A DNA stretch of 64,000 nt, from assembly GCA_013407085.1 (NCBI GenBank), contig JACCGJ010010937.1, forward strand, positions 26,042 through 90,041, given 5' to 3'. The translations under genes and the position numbers were made by a program. The notes under the pieces are model-generated. The model made no database searches. It was not told the origin of the DNA and worked only from the letters and a program-made list of their open reading frames with translations. How positions within the stretch are numbered: position 1 is the stretch's first letter; every line of letters starts with the position of its first letter. Positions 44,123 to 54,699 of this stretch are shown here, piece by piece. Source of the stretch: Atriophallophorus winterbourni (Eukaryota; Platyhelminthes; Trematoda; Plagiorchiida; Microphallidae).

Positions 44123-45077
44123 CTGGCGCTTAACACAGTTCGTCCAAAGTGAGCGGTCAAAAGCAAGTTCATCCTAACTCGTAGGCTCAATACCAAAAGA
44201 TTCATGTCTCTTCTGCACACTTGTAGCACAAGTTGAACCTGCGCAAAGGTTGTCTTCTTGATGTGAAAACTTCAGAAATTAGATCGTTTCCCATTCTACA
44301 CACACGTCATAGATTCGATTGTATGGCATTTGAGCATCTAGTACATACTAATGGATGATGATAATATGATGATAGGAAAGATCAAACTCAAACAGCTACG
44401 AAATCTATAAAAGAGTAAGCACAAACAAACTGCGGTGAAGTGCTTACACTTCGAATCAAATCCGCCTTCAATCAAGGGTTGTGGACGAGTGTGAACGCCG
44501 CCAGTGGCTTTTATTGACACTCGCCAATTTGTTGCACAAAAACAAGATTAATCAAACATTCCAAGAATATATCTACAACAAGCCAGCCAGTGAACGTGAT
44601 TTTGATCCATATCGTTGAGAGTGAGAAGCCTCTACGTGTTCTGAGCTTTCGAGCCCGAACCATACGGCGTTACTTGTGCAGCACAGCCGCGCTGCTCAAT
44701 CGTACAGAACGGGTAACCACGATGTAGTCACATCGGTCGAGCTCAACCAGAGAGAAGGCCAAATCATAATCTTGTCACGCCCAAACTGAAGCGATTCTGA
44801 GACTCAAGTGGGAAAGAAAACCGCTGTATGAGAACCATGGAATTTTCTATTCGCTATACGTAACCCAACCAGCTAATTCCAGGCAAAGCGTATTGTGCGG
44901 TCAATGTAGTCTATTACGAATAATCGTTTAACACATCCGATGGTACCAGCTGACTCCATAGAAGATGCAAAGAGGGCCATTAACAAAGACATGAAGATAT
45001 CTTAATTATAGCATTACATATATGTGAGCAGCACTCCGACCGGGCATGCAACGTGGAAGCAAACAAGGAAGACTCAC

Positions 45078-45655
45078 TTGCGGACTAAGGTTTGATCAGT
45101 TGAAGTAATTGTGTTTTGGAAGTCGGTGGCACTGAATCTCGTGGGCTCATGATCATCACAACTACTGTCAGCCAATTGATCGCAAGCATAAACCGAGCCG
45201 GGCTGTAGCACACTGCCATACTGCGAACGGTTGGTAGACTGTGTAGTCTGCTGTCGCCACATTTCCCACGGGCAATGATTGTCGGAAGCGTTTAAACCGT
45301 AGTTGAAATAATTCGTGGACGTTTTGGCCGCTTGCGTTTTATGACACGTCTCGGTGGGAAAGGCCCCGGCATCCACGGGATACGGTTGCGCCTCGGTTAG
45401 ACAAGGCAAATGTGACGTGTCGCGATAAAGCATTGCCAACATTTTCTCGTTTTGTCGCGCCCCTCTGGATCCTCCAATGCGTCCGGGTTTTCCGGGAGCG
45501 CGTTTAACCCCATCTATAGAACATGCTCGACGTCGGATGTATGGCTTTCTCGAAACCTCTGGGTTGATACGCCAATAGGATGACTTGGTGTTGTCCGATG
45601 ATTTGGGGCATTTAGAAAAACGGTCATGCAACGAGAGATTGTGTCGAATGGAATT
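45078..45655 (-). CDS. foxo: FoxO transcription factor, coding exon 2 (forkhead second half)
   Basis: Encodes residues 266-457 and two bases of codon 458. It opens with NSIRHNLSLHDRF, the forkhead recognition helix 3 that contacts the DNA major groove, directly after the acceptor TGCTAG. SSYWRINPE then closes the domain (vertebrate FoxO has SSWWMLNPE). RRRACSID (residues 306-313) follows, matching the Akt/SGK consensus R-x-R-x-x-S at Ser311, equivalent to the second Akt site of FOXO proteins. A basic KRAPGKPGRIGGSRGAR stretch next to it is a likely nuclear localisation signal. No third Akt site is seen. The donor GTGAGT follows at 45,077. Phosphorylation of this site is known to drive cytoplasmic retention of FoxO under insulin signalling. 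Confidence 0.9.
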
Positions 45656-45724
45656 CTAGCAGAAAAACGGGAAACAAATTATCAGATATGGAGGAGAAAG
45701 TTTCAAGGTTCAAAAATAATATAT

Positions 45725-46010
45725 AAATCAATGTCATATGCTGTTTCCGTTTAACTTTTCCACTGTTTCAATATTCATCGAACCTAATCGTACTCTCTAG
45801 AAACAGGTTGCGGGGCATTGGTCGATCTTCGCCAAGGACAATGAATACGTGCCCTGGAATCACCTTGTTATTCTTACATCGAACACCGTGGTTCGTTATA
45901 CAAATTCTATTGATAGGTAACGTTGTTGGACCACTTTTCCACTGTTTCGACACTCGCTGATGACGGTAAACAACCGGAAGTGGGTGACACATCACACTTT
46001 CATTGTGTTG
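45725..46010 (+). repeat. R2 hammerhead repeat, degraded dimer
   Basis: AACTTTTCCACTGTTTC appears at about 45,752 and, as CCACTTTTCCACTGTTTCGA, near 45,930. Between them lie GCCCTGGAATCACCTTGTTA and ACACCGTGGTTCGTTATACA, homologous to the R2 hairpin region. The second unit has CTGATGA with stem II CGGT/ACCG near 45,957 but GAAGT in place of GAAAC. Confidence 0.6.
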
Positions 46011-46969
46011 CAGGTGTAACTTGATATGTTACGATGGTTCGCGGGACACCATGACCTTTTGGATAGCGCTTATAAGTGGGACCAGCTATCATGCATAGAG
46101 CAATGGCTACAAAAATTGCGCATTTGTCGATCTGCGATAACATTGACCAGTTGAAGTTTGTCCTAACTTTAGTCGTATGTTTGCTGGAACAGTGTGTTTG
46201 AACTATGCGGTACTGACTTACATCGTGTGCTGTGAATATTTAGCTCTCATGAAATCAATCAAGGATGACAGCCTCAGTCCTCCATGGTATTGAAATTCAT
46301 AGCTCAAGGTGCACACTCAATGTAGAGTGAGTGGAACCTATACTCCACATCTGGTGGGTGCGTCACAAAGGTGCGAACAGCACTGAACGACTAGGTAGTG
46401 TATATCGCTGCGAAGTTTATTGTGGAAAGATTGTAACGGTCGAATCTAACACTAAACTCTGTGGAAACTTTGTGGAAGATCACAGTATCGTGCATATATG
46501 ATCGTCGAGGCTAAAAACATTGAGGTCTCCGGTGATGACTTTGTTGGTCCTCCATTCTCGGTTAACATCAAATGGCAAGGACATCATTGGATTGACCATG
46601 ATCTTCGAAAGACAGACTCCGCTCGTAATCGGTGACAGCGTCAATTGAGCACCTGATTGTCATCGGTGAAGCATGGACTATGTACTGCTTCGATCTCGCC
46701 TTCTATCGATGCGCGGGGGCTTGCGAGATTGCACACATCAACGACGCTGGCTAATCCACCCGTGAAATCAGCCGCACAAAAGTAAAATACTACACGTTTT
46801 TTTCTGGATGCTTGTACACCTTTCGCTCATATTGATTCTACAATCTCTGCTAGTGAAAATGACGCTTGCTTTATCACACGTGGTAGACTACCAAACGCAT
46901 TTACTGTGTGCAATTGACGCGTGATACGTTTTTTTTCGTATTATTCTTTCTCGTCATAATTTTCAACAG

Positions 46970-47110
46970 CGCTTTAGCGCGACATCATCGGCGTAACCTA
47001 CGCTCGACCTTAGAGATTGTACAGTTTTCGCTGGCTAGGTCATGAAACGAAACGACCAGTGAAGCAATCGGCTCATCTCATTGAGGTCAATCCAAGTCAC
47101 CGTACAGGTG
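46970..47110 (+). mobile_element. Possible LINE C-terminal remnant
   Basis: Translation contains LYSFRWLGHETKRPVKQSAH, resembling the LRWLGHV-type segment near the C-terminus of RTE proteins. Too little is kept for a firm call. Confidence 0.3.
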
Positions 47111-47280
47111 GCTCGTGTTGAAACGAGAAAAGCAGCAGCACAGTTGGCAGTGTGATAACGTGTGCGTCAGCGTTAGAAACGCACACACACACACCCACAC
47201 ACAATCATTGAACTCAAGTTCTCGATTGAAACCGACTGTTTTTACTACAAGATTTTAATCGGTGATTACTGAATGAAATC

Positions 47281-48078
47281 ATGATGTTCATCAAGAAGGC
47301 GATTTCGGAAAAACATGAGACCGCATCGGATAGAGAGCGTCGTGCCAACCAATTGGAAACGCAATTTGACTCGGGCCCAGCCACACGATTGAACTCTTGT
47401 GTTTGGGGTAACCGCAAGCTGACTGTAAAGACAAAGATGATGGTATACAGCGCGTGCGTATTAAATGCTTTACTGTACGGCAGTGAAACCTGTACCACCC
47501 ACGCAAGCCACAAACGGAAGCTGAATGCTTTCCATCTACGAAGCATCCGTCGTATCTTGAACATATCGTGGATGGACAGAGTGACTAACGCTGAAGTGCT
47601 TTCAAAAGCTGGTCTACAGAGCATGTTCACCCTATTACGTCAGCGCCGCCTGCGGTGGCTTGGTCATGTCTATAGAATGGAAAATGGTCGTACTCTACGG
47701 TGAGTTGCAACTAGGAAGTCGACCATTGGGCAGACCGCACTTGCGGTACAAAGACGTTTGCAAAAGATATATGAAAGCTCTTGGCATTGACCCCGCGAGT
47801 TGGAAATAACTTGCTCTTGACCGCTCACAAAGGAGGGATTTTTTTAAAGTCAGGGAGGAGCAGGTACAGCTCTTGGTTGCTTAACACAGATCACGCCGCC
47901 GACGTGCAACTGACGTCCAACGACCGAGTTCTGCCTATCGTTGCGAGCGCTGCGAAAGAGATTGTTCCTCCCGAATCGGACTGTTTAGTCATTTGAAAAG
48001 CTAGCGAATATTTTTTTAAAATCATGCGATTGTGATGTACATCCATGGTTGACATCGACCGAGAGAGGCCAACTTAGC
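47281..48078 (+). mobile_element. RTE 3' half, young copy
   Basis: A 5'-truncated copy of the RTE at 33-36.7 kb. The frame 47,281-47,703 gives GNRKLTVKTKMMVYSACVLN, ALLYGSETCTTHASHKRKLN, NISWMDRVTNAEVLSKAGLQ and RLRWLGHVYRMENGR. A small deletion shifts it near 47,695, but the rest (RPHLRYKDVCKRYMKALGID, then YRCERCERDCSSRIGLFSHL) and the 3'UTR ending GATGTACATCCATGGTTGAC follow. Over 47,521-47,690 it differs from 36,081-36,240 by only a few bases. It lies in FoxO intron 1, antisense to the gene. Confidence 0.85.
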
Positions 48079-48764
48079 AAATGCAGCAACGATAGCAGTC
48101 CCTCGAGTCGTGCGTGTGTGTGTGTGCGTCTTTCTTCTCTTAGTCAGCGTGCACAAACAAGCACGCTGAACCCGATCGTTTGACAGTGATGAACGATGAT
48201 GATGATGATAATAATACGGTGATCCCACCGCGTGCACATGGTGGTGGGGCGCGTGTCCAACGTATCCATTTCACCTCCAAACGTGATACGAGGAATGCCA
48301 GATAAGAGTGATCGGTCAACTGGAATACCCTGAAAAGCACGTGACTAGCGGGTGTGTGTGTGTGGATAAGTTCGTCCTATGCACCCGTATTTTTACTTGC
48401 GAATAGGTAAGTGATAGAGGGCAGTGTGGTTGTTTACGTGAAGAGTTCGGGTGAAGGCGAACTATCGGGGGTTTGTGATACAAACCGGGCGAGTTCGTCA
48501 ATCAACCCCCCCCCGGGAACGCTGGTACAGACTATCATGGTTGACATGCACAACTTGCGCTCGGGGTGTCGAGCACTGAAAGCTTGGAGTCCAGTTTGAC
48601 AGCAGTCAGAAAATACTCTAGAAAACGGTCTCTTTTTTACGGTTAAACTCGAGTGATGATCAAGTTACCAACTTTGTACTGACAAGCATGAATCCACGTT
48701 AGTAGGGTAAGTGAGTGAACATCATGGGTAGGTTATAAAAAATGTTTTAAACAAAGCTGCTTAC

Positions 48765-49559
48765 CTTCCAGCCGGCCGACGAGGCAGCATCACTTCTTTC
48801 GCGAAAGTACTCGTAATGCGAAGTTATGAAATCGTAAATCTGTTGTAGCGTGGCTTGCTTGTCCGGGTAGGAGTGAATGGCGATTGTGATCAAGTCGGAA
48901 TACGTTTCCGAGCCCCAAGGATTGCGACGTGACGATTTCTTGACCCGCGTTGTGCTGCTGGGAATCGATGCGGAAGGCGAAATGTTTGCGGCGGGAGCCT
49001 CGGTGTTCGACAGCGGAGATAGGTCAGCCGCGTGATCGCGTGCTGCCAGAACGGAGATGTCGGTCTCGAGTTGACGCAAATCACACTTTGTGGGGGTGGT
49101 GGTCAAACCATGCATGCTGGCGAAAGAAATACCCGTTGTGGAACTGCCAACACAGGATCGATCGATGGTGGGATCTGAAAGAAGCGCCGAACGAAGAAAA
49201 CTTTCGCAAGTCGAGGAAGATGTGGAGCTGGAACCTTCGATTTTCGGAGAGTGTTGCAGAAATCCGGAACACATTGAGTGACAGAGTGTAGAATCGGGAG
49301 ACATTTTGGGTGATTGCTGATTGGTAACGTGTGATTGTGTGCTTGGGAGATTCGATTTCAGCGGAGTCGTCTGGAGTCCGTCGTAAAACATAGTCTGAGG
49401 ACTGAGTCGTGGTTGATGGTGAGCCGCCAAAGGGGAGTTGACGGTCAGATGTATGAACTCGTTCTGGGCAGATTGACTATTCGAAAGTCTCGGCACTGAA
49501 TTGTTCTGATTCAAGATTAACGAATCGCGGTTCATGAAAGAGGAAGCCGACATGTTCAT
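48765..49559 (-). CDS. foxo: FoxO transcription factor, coding exon 1 (N-terminus and forkhead first half)
   Basis: Encodes residues 1-265. The start MNMSASSF is fixed by an in-frame TGA immediately before the ATG. Residues 1-205 are Ser/Thr/Pro-rich and lack the RPRSCTW-type N-terminal Akt site of vertebrate, fly and worm FoxO proteins. The forkhead begins at residue 211 (RRNPWGSETYSDLITIAIHS) and continues through LQQIYDFITSHYEYF to DAASSAGWK. The extra residues before SSAGWK mark the FoxO class. The exon ends after AAG (Lys265) with donor GTAAGC, phase 0. Ser/Thr-Pro pairs (SP at 42, 53, 83, 87, 104, 181) could be proline-directed kinase sites. FoxO activates stress-resistance, metabolic and lifespan genes. 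Introns of 3,109 and 3,041 bp follow. Confidence 0.92.
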
Positions 49560-49726
49560 TCAATGTCAGAATCGACGATGTTTCCGGAGAAAAAATAATA
49601 TATCACGAGGTTGTTAGGCGATGTTTATAAAAATAGATGAAACTCGAAAATCGGTGTCAATTGGTCGCTGAGTTTTGAGTATCCCTGAGTATGAACGGCG
49701 GCTTGTGTGTCGATTAGCAGATGAAG
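49560..49726 (-). other. foxo: FoxO 5'UTR segment with upstream splice acceptor
   Basis: On the minus strand a strong acceptor, a pyrimidine tract followed by TTTTTTCCAG, ends at 49,727. The 167 bp between it and the ATG are therefore likely 5'UTR of the same exon, and a non-coding first exon should lie further right, beyond 49.75 kb. I could not identify that exon or the promoter. Confidence 0.5.
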
Positions 49727-50240
49727 CTGGAAAAAAGAAAATAAGTTTCGTTCGTTGATGAATCGGCGGGTTTAAAATGCAATATCAATCGTAGAATGTT
49801 AGAATTGAATGGCAAGAACTGTTGGGTAGTTATTTAAAAAAGAGGTGCAAATCAAACTACAGGTGACATGCAATTGTGAGATTGGCTTCGGTGAATTGGA
49901 TGATATTACAAGCCACTAGCAGCATCAACGCCATATATCACACAAAACAAATCAGGAAAAAAACGAACGTGTTATTTCACAGATTGAATTTATAGATGTA
50001 ACTAATTGTCGCATTACGAAACAGATGATGCACCAAGAACTGGATGGATAAGCCGCCAGAGTTCAAAATCGCGGTACCTTTTCCATCTGGTGATCGAGAT
50101 CAACTTGCATGTTCAACGAGACGTTCCTCATTCAAATAAAAATCGAATAGATTAAACACTCGGTGAAAGCGGCGCACATTTGTGATAAACGTTGCATGCA
50201 TTACGGAAGTTGCTAATGATACACATTATGGTATGAAAGC
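49727..50240. other. FoxO upstream region
   Basis: Likely intronic or promoter-proximal for FoxO on the minus strand. No element recognised. Confidence 0.35.
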
Positions 50241-50241
50241 A

Positions 50242-50470
50242 CAAGCCTGATCCAGGCAAAGTGCCGCACAGTCAGAGACTGCACGTGGGCTAAGATACTG
50301 TCAGGTTGTCCAGGCCTAGACAGGTATGGGGAATAAAATAGAACAGGAAATGGTTGGAAGACTCCAGCCTGTTCCGGTATGCAGTCAACTACCTCCAGCC
50401 AATCAATTTAGTCGAACAATACAAAGTACTGCACCATTGCACATCCGTGATACACATTGGATATACTCAA
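50242..50470 (+). repeat. R3 dispersed repeat
   Basis: Best preserved full unit. Left part AAGCCTGATCCAGGCAAAGT, GCCGCACAGTCAGAGACTGC, GGGCTAAGATACTGTCAGG. Middle GAAGACTCCAGCCTGTTC. Right part GCCAATCAATTTAG and CATTGCACATCCGTG. Other copies lie at 52.57, 53.58, 54.44, 54.70 (reverse) and 36.66 kb. The family is not recognised. Confidence 0.7.
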
Positions 50471-52375
50471 ATGCTCGAATCTGAACAGCGTCATATTTTG
50501 GGGGAAATAATTGCAATGATAGAGTTATTGACTCCGCTTCACAATAAGTAGATTTGAGTTCAACAATCTCGCAATAAAATTAAATTATCTATAAAAAAAT
50601 GTTTCCGGTGATTGTATTGCGCGTGATTCGAAAGTTTGGTTTTGATGTTTTCACAGATTAAAACCCCAGAACCACATGATAAAATAAATTGGCGTCAGCG
50701 AATCGGGTTCGCACTTGTTTATGATTGTCACCTATTGTATCTATGGAACCAACAATGTGAGCGATGGAGCACAACCAACAATCATCATGTCATTAGGACA
50801 CGAGGTTTCCTCGAACTTCAAAAGCACGCAGATCCCAAAAGCAAACCATGGTCAAGCTTCGTCCGCATATTTTGGTTTCTCGCGACCATGTATACACAGA
50901 ATGGAAACCGTGAGCCTTATTTCCATCCTATTTACAAGACGCATAGCACTTTGTTTGGCTCAAGAATTGTGCTTTATGATGGTTTACAAGACATCGAGTA
51001 ACGTCTTGTGGTGGTTGATAATTTCCAATTCTATGTCCCGGCGTGATCCGAAACAACAAACGCAAGAAGTCGTAAAAAACCAAGCGATGTGGAATGGGTA
51101 CACGGTGTAATCATAGTTATCACATTCAAGCTAATCATACTCGCATAAAGGTTGTGAATCCCGTATTCATGATAATGTGTGTATACCGTTAGAAGCTCAA
51201 GTCGTCGAAGAACAATTCAAAAGAACAGCACATTTCCCAGCTGCTTTTGTGACCTTCGTAAACGATCAGACATTCATACTAATCTATCCTACAAAGATAT
51301 ATTTAAGTGGACACCATGTTATGGCATTCTAGATCTAGGCAAAGGAAACTGTGTGAAATTCGGCAAGTGTAAAGTCGCGCTAAACAATCGAATAAAACCT
51401 GAAAGAGTTTTAATTGGAACAATATACCAGCGCGTGACGATTACGTGACATTAGCGCCGTTTGTTGACGTGCAAAAGAACCATTGTCCTTCTATCTGCCG
51501 GTTTCTTTCGGTGTGGGGTGTCCCATAATCATTTGCTAAGTTGGCGCATGATTAACAGATTCTGATTAAGTAAACTAGGTCACGCAGAATCAGTTATTAG
51601 TCCGCATGCCGATCGCGGCTACTCATCGTACATGGAACAATGTGTAGAAATGCAAACAATCGATAAAATTCCACTGGGTTCACACACTGGAAACGAGACA
51701 ATAATAACTATATTTTTGATAGAGTGGACACCGGTAAGTTGCTTGAAGAATAAAGTAATTGGAACCGAGTTTTCAATTAATAGTACAAATGTAGTTGCCA
51801 ATGTTAACCAAAAATCAATACGAGGTGGAGTTCAAGGAATGTGTGATTATTCAAAAGGCAGATATAGGGTGTTTGAGAATCCTTTGAGTAAAATTAAAAT
51901 TTGTAAAATGGAGAAAATAATTTATAGGTAAGTTATGGAATGTTGAAGCAGTTCTTCTTTGTGGTTCGGAGACGTGAAAGGTAACTAATAGCATTGCGAG
52001 CAACACGCTAAACTCTGTAAACCTGAGCATCAATTTTAATAGCAAACGTGCAAAGAATATTTAAAGTATGAAATATGGAGAAGAACAACCGAAATTCCGT
52101 CAGCATCAATAAAAAAGAATGAGATTTGATAGGCCACAACCCTTGCACAGCAATCAACATTGTCACAAACAAGTACTATGCTGGAACCTACACGTTCAAA
52201 GAAAAGTAGGAAAACTTATACTAGCTGCAGGAAACTTCGTTGAAAACTAAGCGAAGATCATCGGAATGGCTTTCTCTCGACTAAAAAGAATTACAAAATC
52301 GGAACCCTTATGTTGCAGCCCTATGCTCCACTTGAGGCTCACAGAAGTAAGCAAAGTCAGTCCATTTTCGGAATT
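50471..52375. other. Unresolved open frames, no recognised gene
   Basis: Overlapping plus-strand frames 50,636-51,001 (121 codons) and 50,715-51,110 (131 codons) occupy different frames of the same DNA; frames at 51,179-51,448 and 51,632-51,931 follow. None resembles a known family and none is supported by clear splice sites. Confidence 0.25.
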
Positions 52376-52379
52376 GATA

Positions 52380-52665
52380 CTGTCTCAGTACCAGAAACTC
52401 AGATACTGTCAGGCAGAGAGGGCCTATGTACGTATGGAAAGAAATCAAAAATGGCAATGAGACTCCTGTGTGTTTCCGCATGCGCCGCTTGATAGACCTC
52501 ATACTGTCTTCTTTATGGAAGCGTTCGAATCAATATAGATCCGTAGTCTAGAGTATGTGTATATGAAATCACAAGTTTGGATCAAGGTGACTCGTTACAC
52601 AGTCAGGAATTGTACGTGGGCTGAGATACTGTCAGGTTGCAGACATACTCAAAGATTAAAAATGA
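52380..52665 (+). repeat. R3 repeat fragments
   Basis: A partial match at 52,388-52,500 (AGATACTGTCAGGCAGAGAG, ATGGAAAG, TTTCCGCATGCGCCGC) is followed by a second left end at 52,568-52,640 (CACAGTCAGGAATTGTACGT, GGGCTGAGATACTGTCAGGT). Confidence 0.55.
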
Positions 52666-52959
52666 AAACTGCAGCCGGAAATTCATCATTTCCACCTGAT
52701 CCTTCAATCACACATGCTAGATACGGGGAAAGAAAACTCCGACTGAGATTTCGGTGTAGTCCGCAGGTTAATATTTTTCATGGAGCCACCATACTGTCGC
52801 AAATCCTTTACTGTGCTTACTAAGCACAAAGCATGTAATTGAAGCGTATTTTTCTGTAAACGCAATATGGTTGTAACCCAGGGGATAAAACAAGTACAAT
52901 TCAATAAGTGGTTTCGGTGCGAATCTCCCAGTGATTGTGCAATCCGGAAAATGTTCTCC

Positions 52960-53115
52960 ACTCTATTAACGGTTGATGCGATACATCTTTCGGGTTGGGG
53001 TTCAAAAGATGAATGTTCACAGTGGATTTTAACAATTAGCGATATGGCCCAAAATCGTAATTAATATTGGTCTTTTTGTAGACACCTCCTTGAAGTGTTT
53101 GATTAATCTTGTCTA
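52960..53115 (+). mobile_element. RTE-like LINE C-terminal remnant
   Basis: Translation reads DAIHLSGWGSKDECSQWILT, then ISDMAQNRN, a stop, and YWSFCRHLLEVFD. This pattern (GWG-x5-7-W-x4-DMAQNR-x-W-x3-C) is a C-terminal signature of an RTE-type LINE family common in flukes. It is a different family from the one at 33 kb. Confidence 0.5.
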
Positions 53116-53577
53116 TTGTCAATTGAAGTGGCGAGGAAAGGTTCTTATGATGCGTGACAGTGAAAGCGGCAAGGAAGCTGTCATGCTGATGTCGCTCTGC
53201 TCGTTCACAACACTTGCTTGAATGCATCTTTGATTCAAGATGTAGGCACCTTATCCCAGTGCGTCTGTATCTAAACTTTTATAAATTTAGTAGCTTTTCA
53301 GGTCTCACACTATCCCACATCTCTTAAAATACCTTTACTATGTCACAGTGGTATAGCAGTTAAGCATTTGTTACTTGTTACTAGTGTAATGCTGTCTATG
53401 ATTATTATTATCACTAAAATTAAACCAGTAATTGTGAAAACATAAGTGTGACCGTCTACACCAAGTCCAGTGGGTGAGCGCATATTACATGTAGAGCATA
53501 TTGTTAACAAAACCATATAAGAAACAAAAACGTTCAATAAATTCGCAGTGTAGCAACTGTTGTTGTTTTATTGAACA

Positions 53578-53805
53578 AGCATGATCCAGGCAAAGTGCCG
53601 CACAATTATAGACTGCATGTGGGATAGATACTGTCAGGTTACTCAGGCCTAGAGAGATATGGGAAATAAAAATATCAATAGCAGTGAGACACCAGCGTAT
53701 TTTCGCATGGATCTCATTGCCGGTGGCAAATCAATTTAGCACGGTTAGCTGCACATCACCAAAGTGATGTACGATTGCACATCCGTGCATGAACATTAGC
53801 AAAAT
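53578..53805 (+). repeat. R3 dispersed repeat
   Basis: CATGATCCAGGCAAAGTGCC, GATACTGTCAGGTTACTCAG, GTGAGACACCAGCG, AATCAATTTAGCACGG and GATTGCACATCCGTGC are in the same order as at 50.24 kb. Confidence 0.7.
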
Positions 53806-54435
53806 AAAGAAAACAAATGTAAGGGAAAATAACGTTTTTCAACAATCGCTTGTAGCACTATCAAGTGTTTCAAAGTTCAAAACAAATGGACTGTCCGTTG
53901 AACGATAGTATACAAACTAGGCTATCAAAACGCGATGCTTATCTGGAGTTAGCATTGGTAGGACTTTGACTTAAAATGGTTATGATGTGGTACAAGACCG
54001 GAGCTATAAATGAAGCAATTCTCGAAGCAGTGTTGGGTAAACTGGTAGCTCAATGTATCGGACGTGATTTCCTGCACATGCATACAAACAATCTAAGCAT
54101 ACCACTCGAAACTAGCTACAAATTCAAGTCGTGTGTAAACAGATCTATCGTCAAATTAGCAATCGGATTGATAATGCAACGATGGTGAGATTAAAAAAAC
54201 ATAATGATAAAATCATTGTATGGATACATGGAGAAATAAAGTAGCCTGATTATGTACTTAAGATTAGAAAATTAAAAGAATCCGTATGGGATTCGACGAT
54301 CGAGTGAAAGTTCCGCCTTTAATGTTCACAGTGATGCCCTGTAGTAACACGAAAAGTAAAATAGAACATTTTGTACCTGCGATGATGGCTCAGTTCAAAT
54401 CCAATAGCTATGAATCTAGGTACGTGTGTGAAATC
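53806..54435. other. No recognised feature
   Basis: Spacer within the R3 cluster. The 70-codon frame at 53,976-54,188 is unrecognised. Confidence 0.3.
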
Positions 54436-54439
54436 ACAG

Positions 54440-54612
54440 CCATTAAATGCATGTGGACCAAGACACCGTCAGGTTGCCCTGGCTTAGAAGGATAGATAAG
54501 GATGTAATGACAGTGATACCCATCGAGTATGCATGTTCCGCTAATTAACGTGGGAAGTCAATTTATCACGATAGTATCTTTGTAGAATCGTGAAGTGCAA
54601 CTGACTATCGGT
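54440..54612 (+). repeat. R3 repeat, diverged
   Basis: GCATGTGGACCAAGACACCG, TCAGGTTGCCCTGGCTTAGA and GGGAAGTCAATTTATCACG follow the R3 order with more divergence. Confidence 0.55.
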
Positions 54613-54699
54613 GCGAGTATTCAGTATTGATAATATATTCAGGCATTCTATACGCTTAAGGTGGGTATCCCATTGTGATTGACCGTCACCGATATTCTA

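Larger units (their letters stand above)
43600..44310 (-). mobile_element. RTE 3' fragment interrupted by an R2 repeat
   Basis: The minus strand from 44,300 to 44,130 matches the RTE C-terminal region (CTTTTGACCGCTCACTTTGG aligns with the block at 47,815). From 43,720 to 43,610 it matches the next block (AGCTGCTGAACGTAGATCAC, then CTGCGGGAGAGATTGTTC). The intervening 43,740-44,120 is an R2 repeat in the opposite orientation. Restoring order by ignoring the R2 block gives a collinear RTE tail. Confidence 0.7.
42037..45077 (-). other. foxo: FoxO intron 2
   Basis: Bounded by donor GTGAGT (45,077) and acceptor CGACAG (42,037). It contains an RTE 3' fragment cut in two by an R2 ribozyme repeat (43,600-44,300) and a possible tRNA-like block at 42,645-42,725. 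Open frames inside it (42,342-42,569, 42,512-42,898, 43,246-43,593, plus) are not recognised. Confidence 0.8.
45656..48764 (-). other. foxo: FoxO intron 1
   Basis: Bounded by donor GTAAGC (48,764) and acceptor TGCTAG (45,656). It contains a degraded R2 dimer (45.73-46.01 kb), a possible LINE remnant near 46.98-47.1 kb, and a young RTE 3' half (47.28-48.08 kb), all or mostly antisense to FoxO. The stretch 46.0-46.95 kb is unassigned. Confidence 0.8.

Noticed and set aside
46490..46760. Possible degenerate LINE endonuclease on the minus strand in FoxO intron 1
   Set aside because: Only vague resemblance (MFLASTIIY-like segment) with several stops; not enough to call.
48747..48764. FoxO exon 1 reading on to VSSFV and a stop
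   Set aside because: These residues lie past a clean GTAAGC donor that falls exactly within the conserved GWK/NSIRHN junction; they are intronic read-through.
48950..49291. Plus-strand frames opposite FoxO exon 1 (for example 113 codons at 48,950-49,291), and those opposite exon 3 at 41,194-41,533
   Set aside because: Antisense shadows of conserved coding exons.
50636..51110. Overlapping 121- and 131-codon plus-strand frames
   Set aside because: Both cannot be coding over the same bases, neither resembles a known protein, and long chance frames occur at this composition; kept only as an unresolved stretch.
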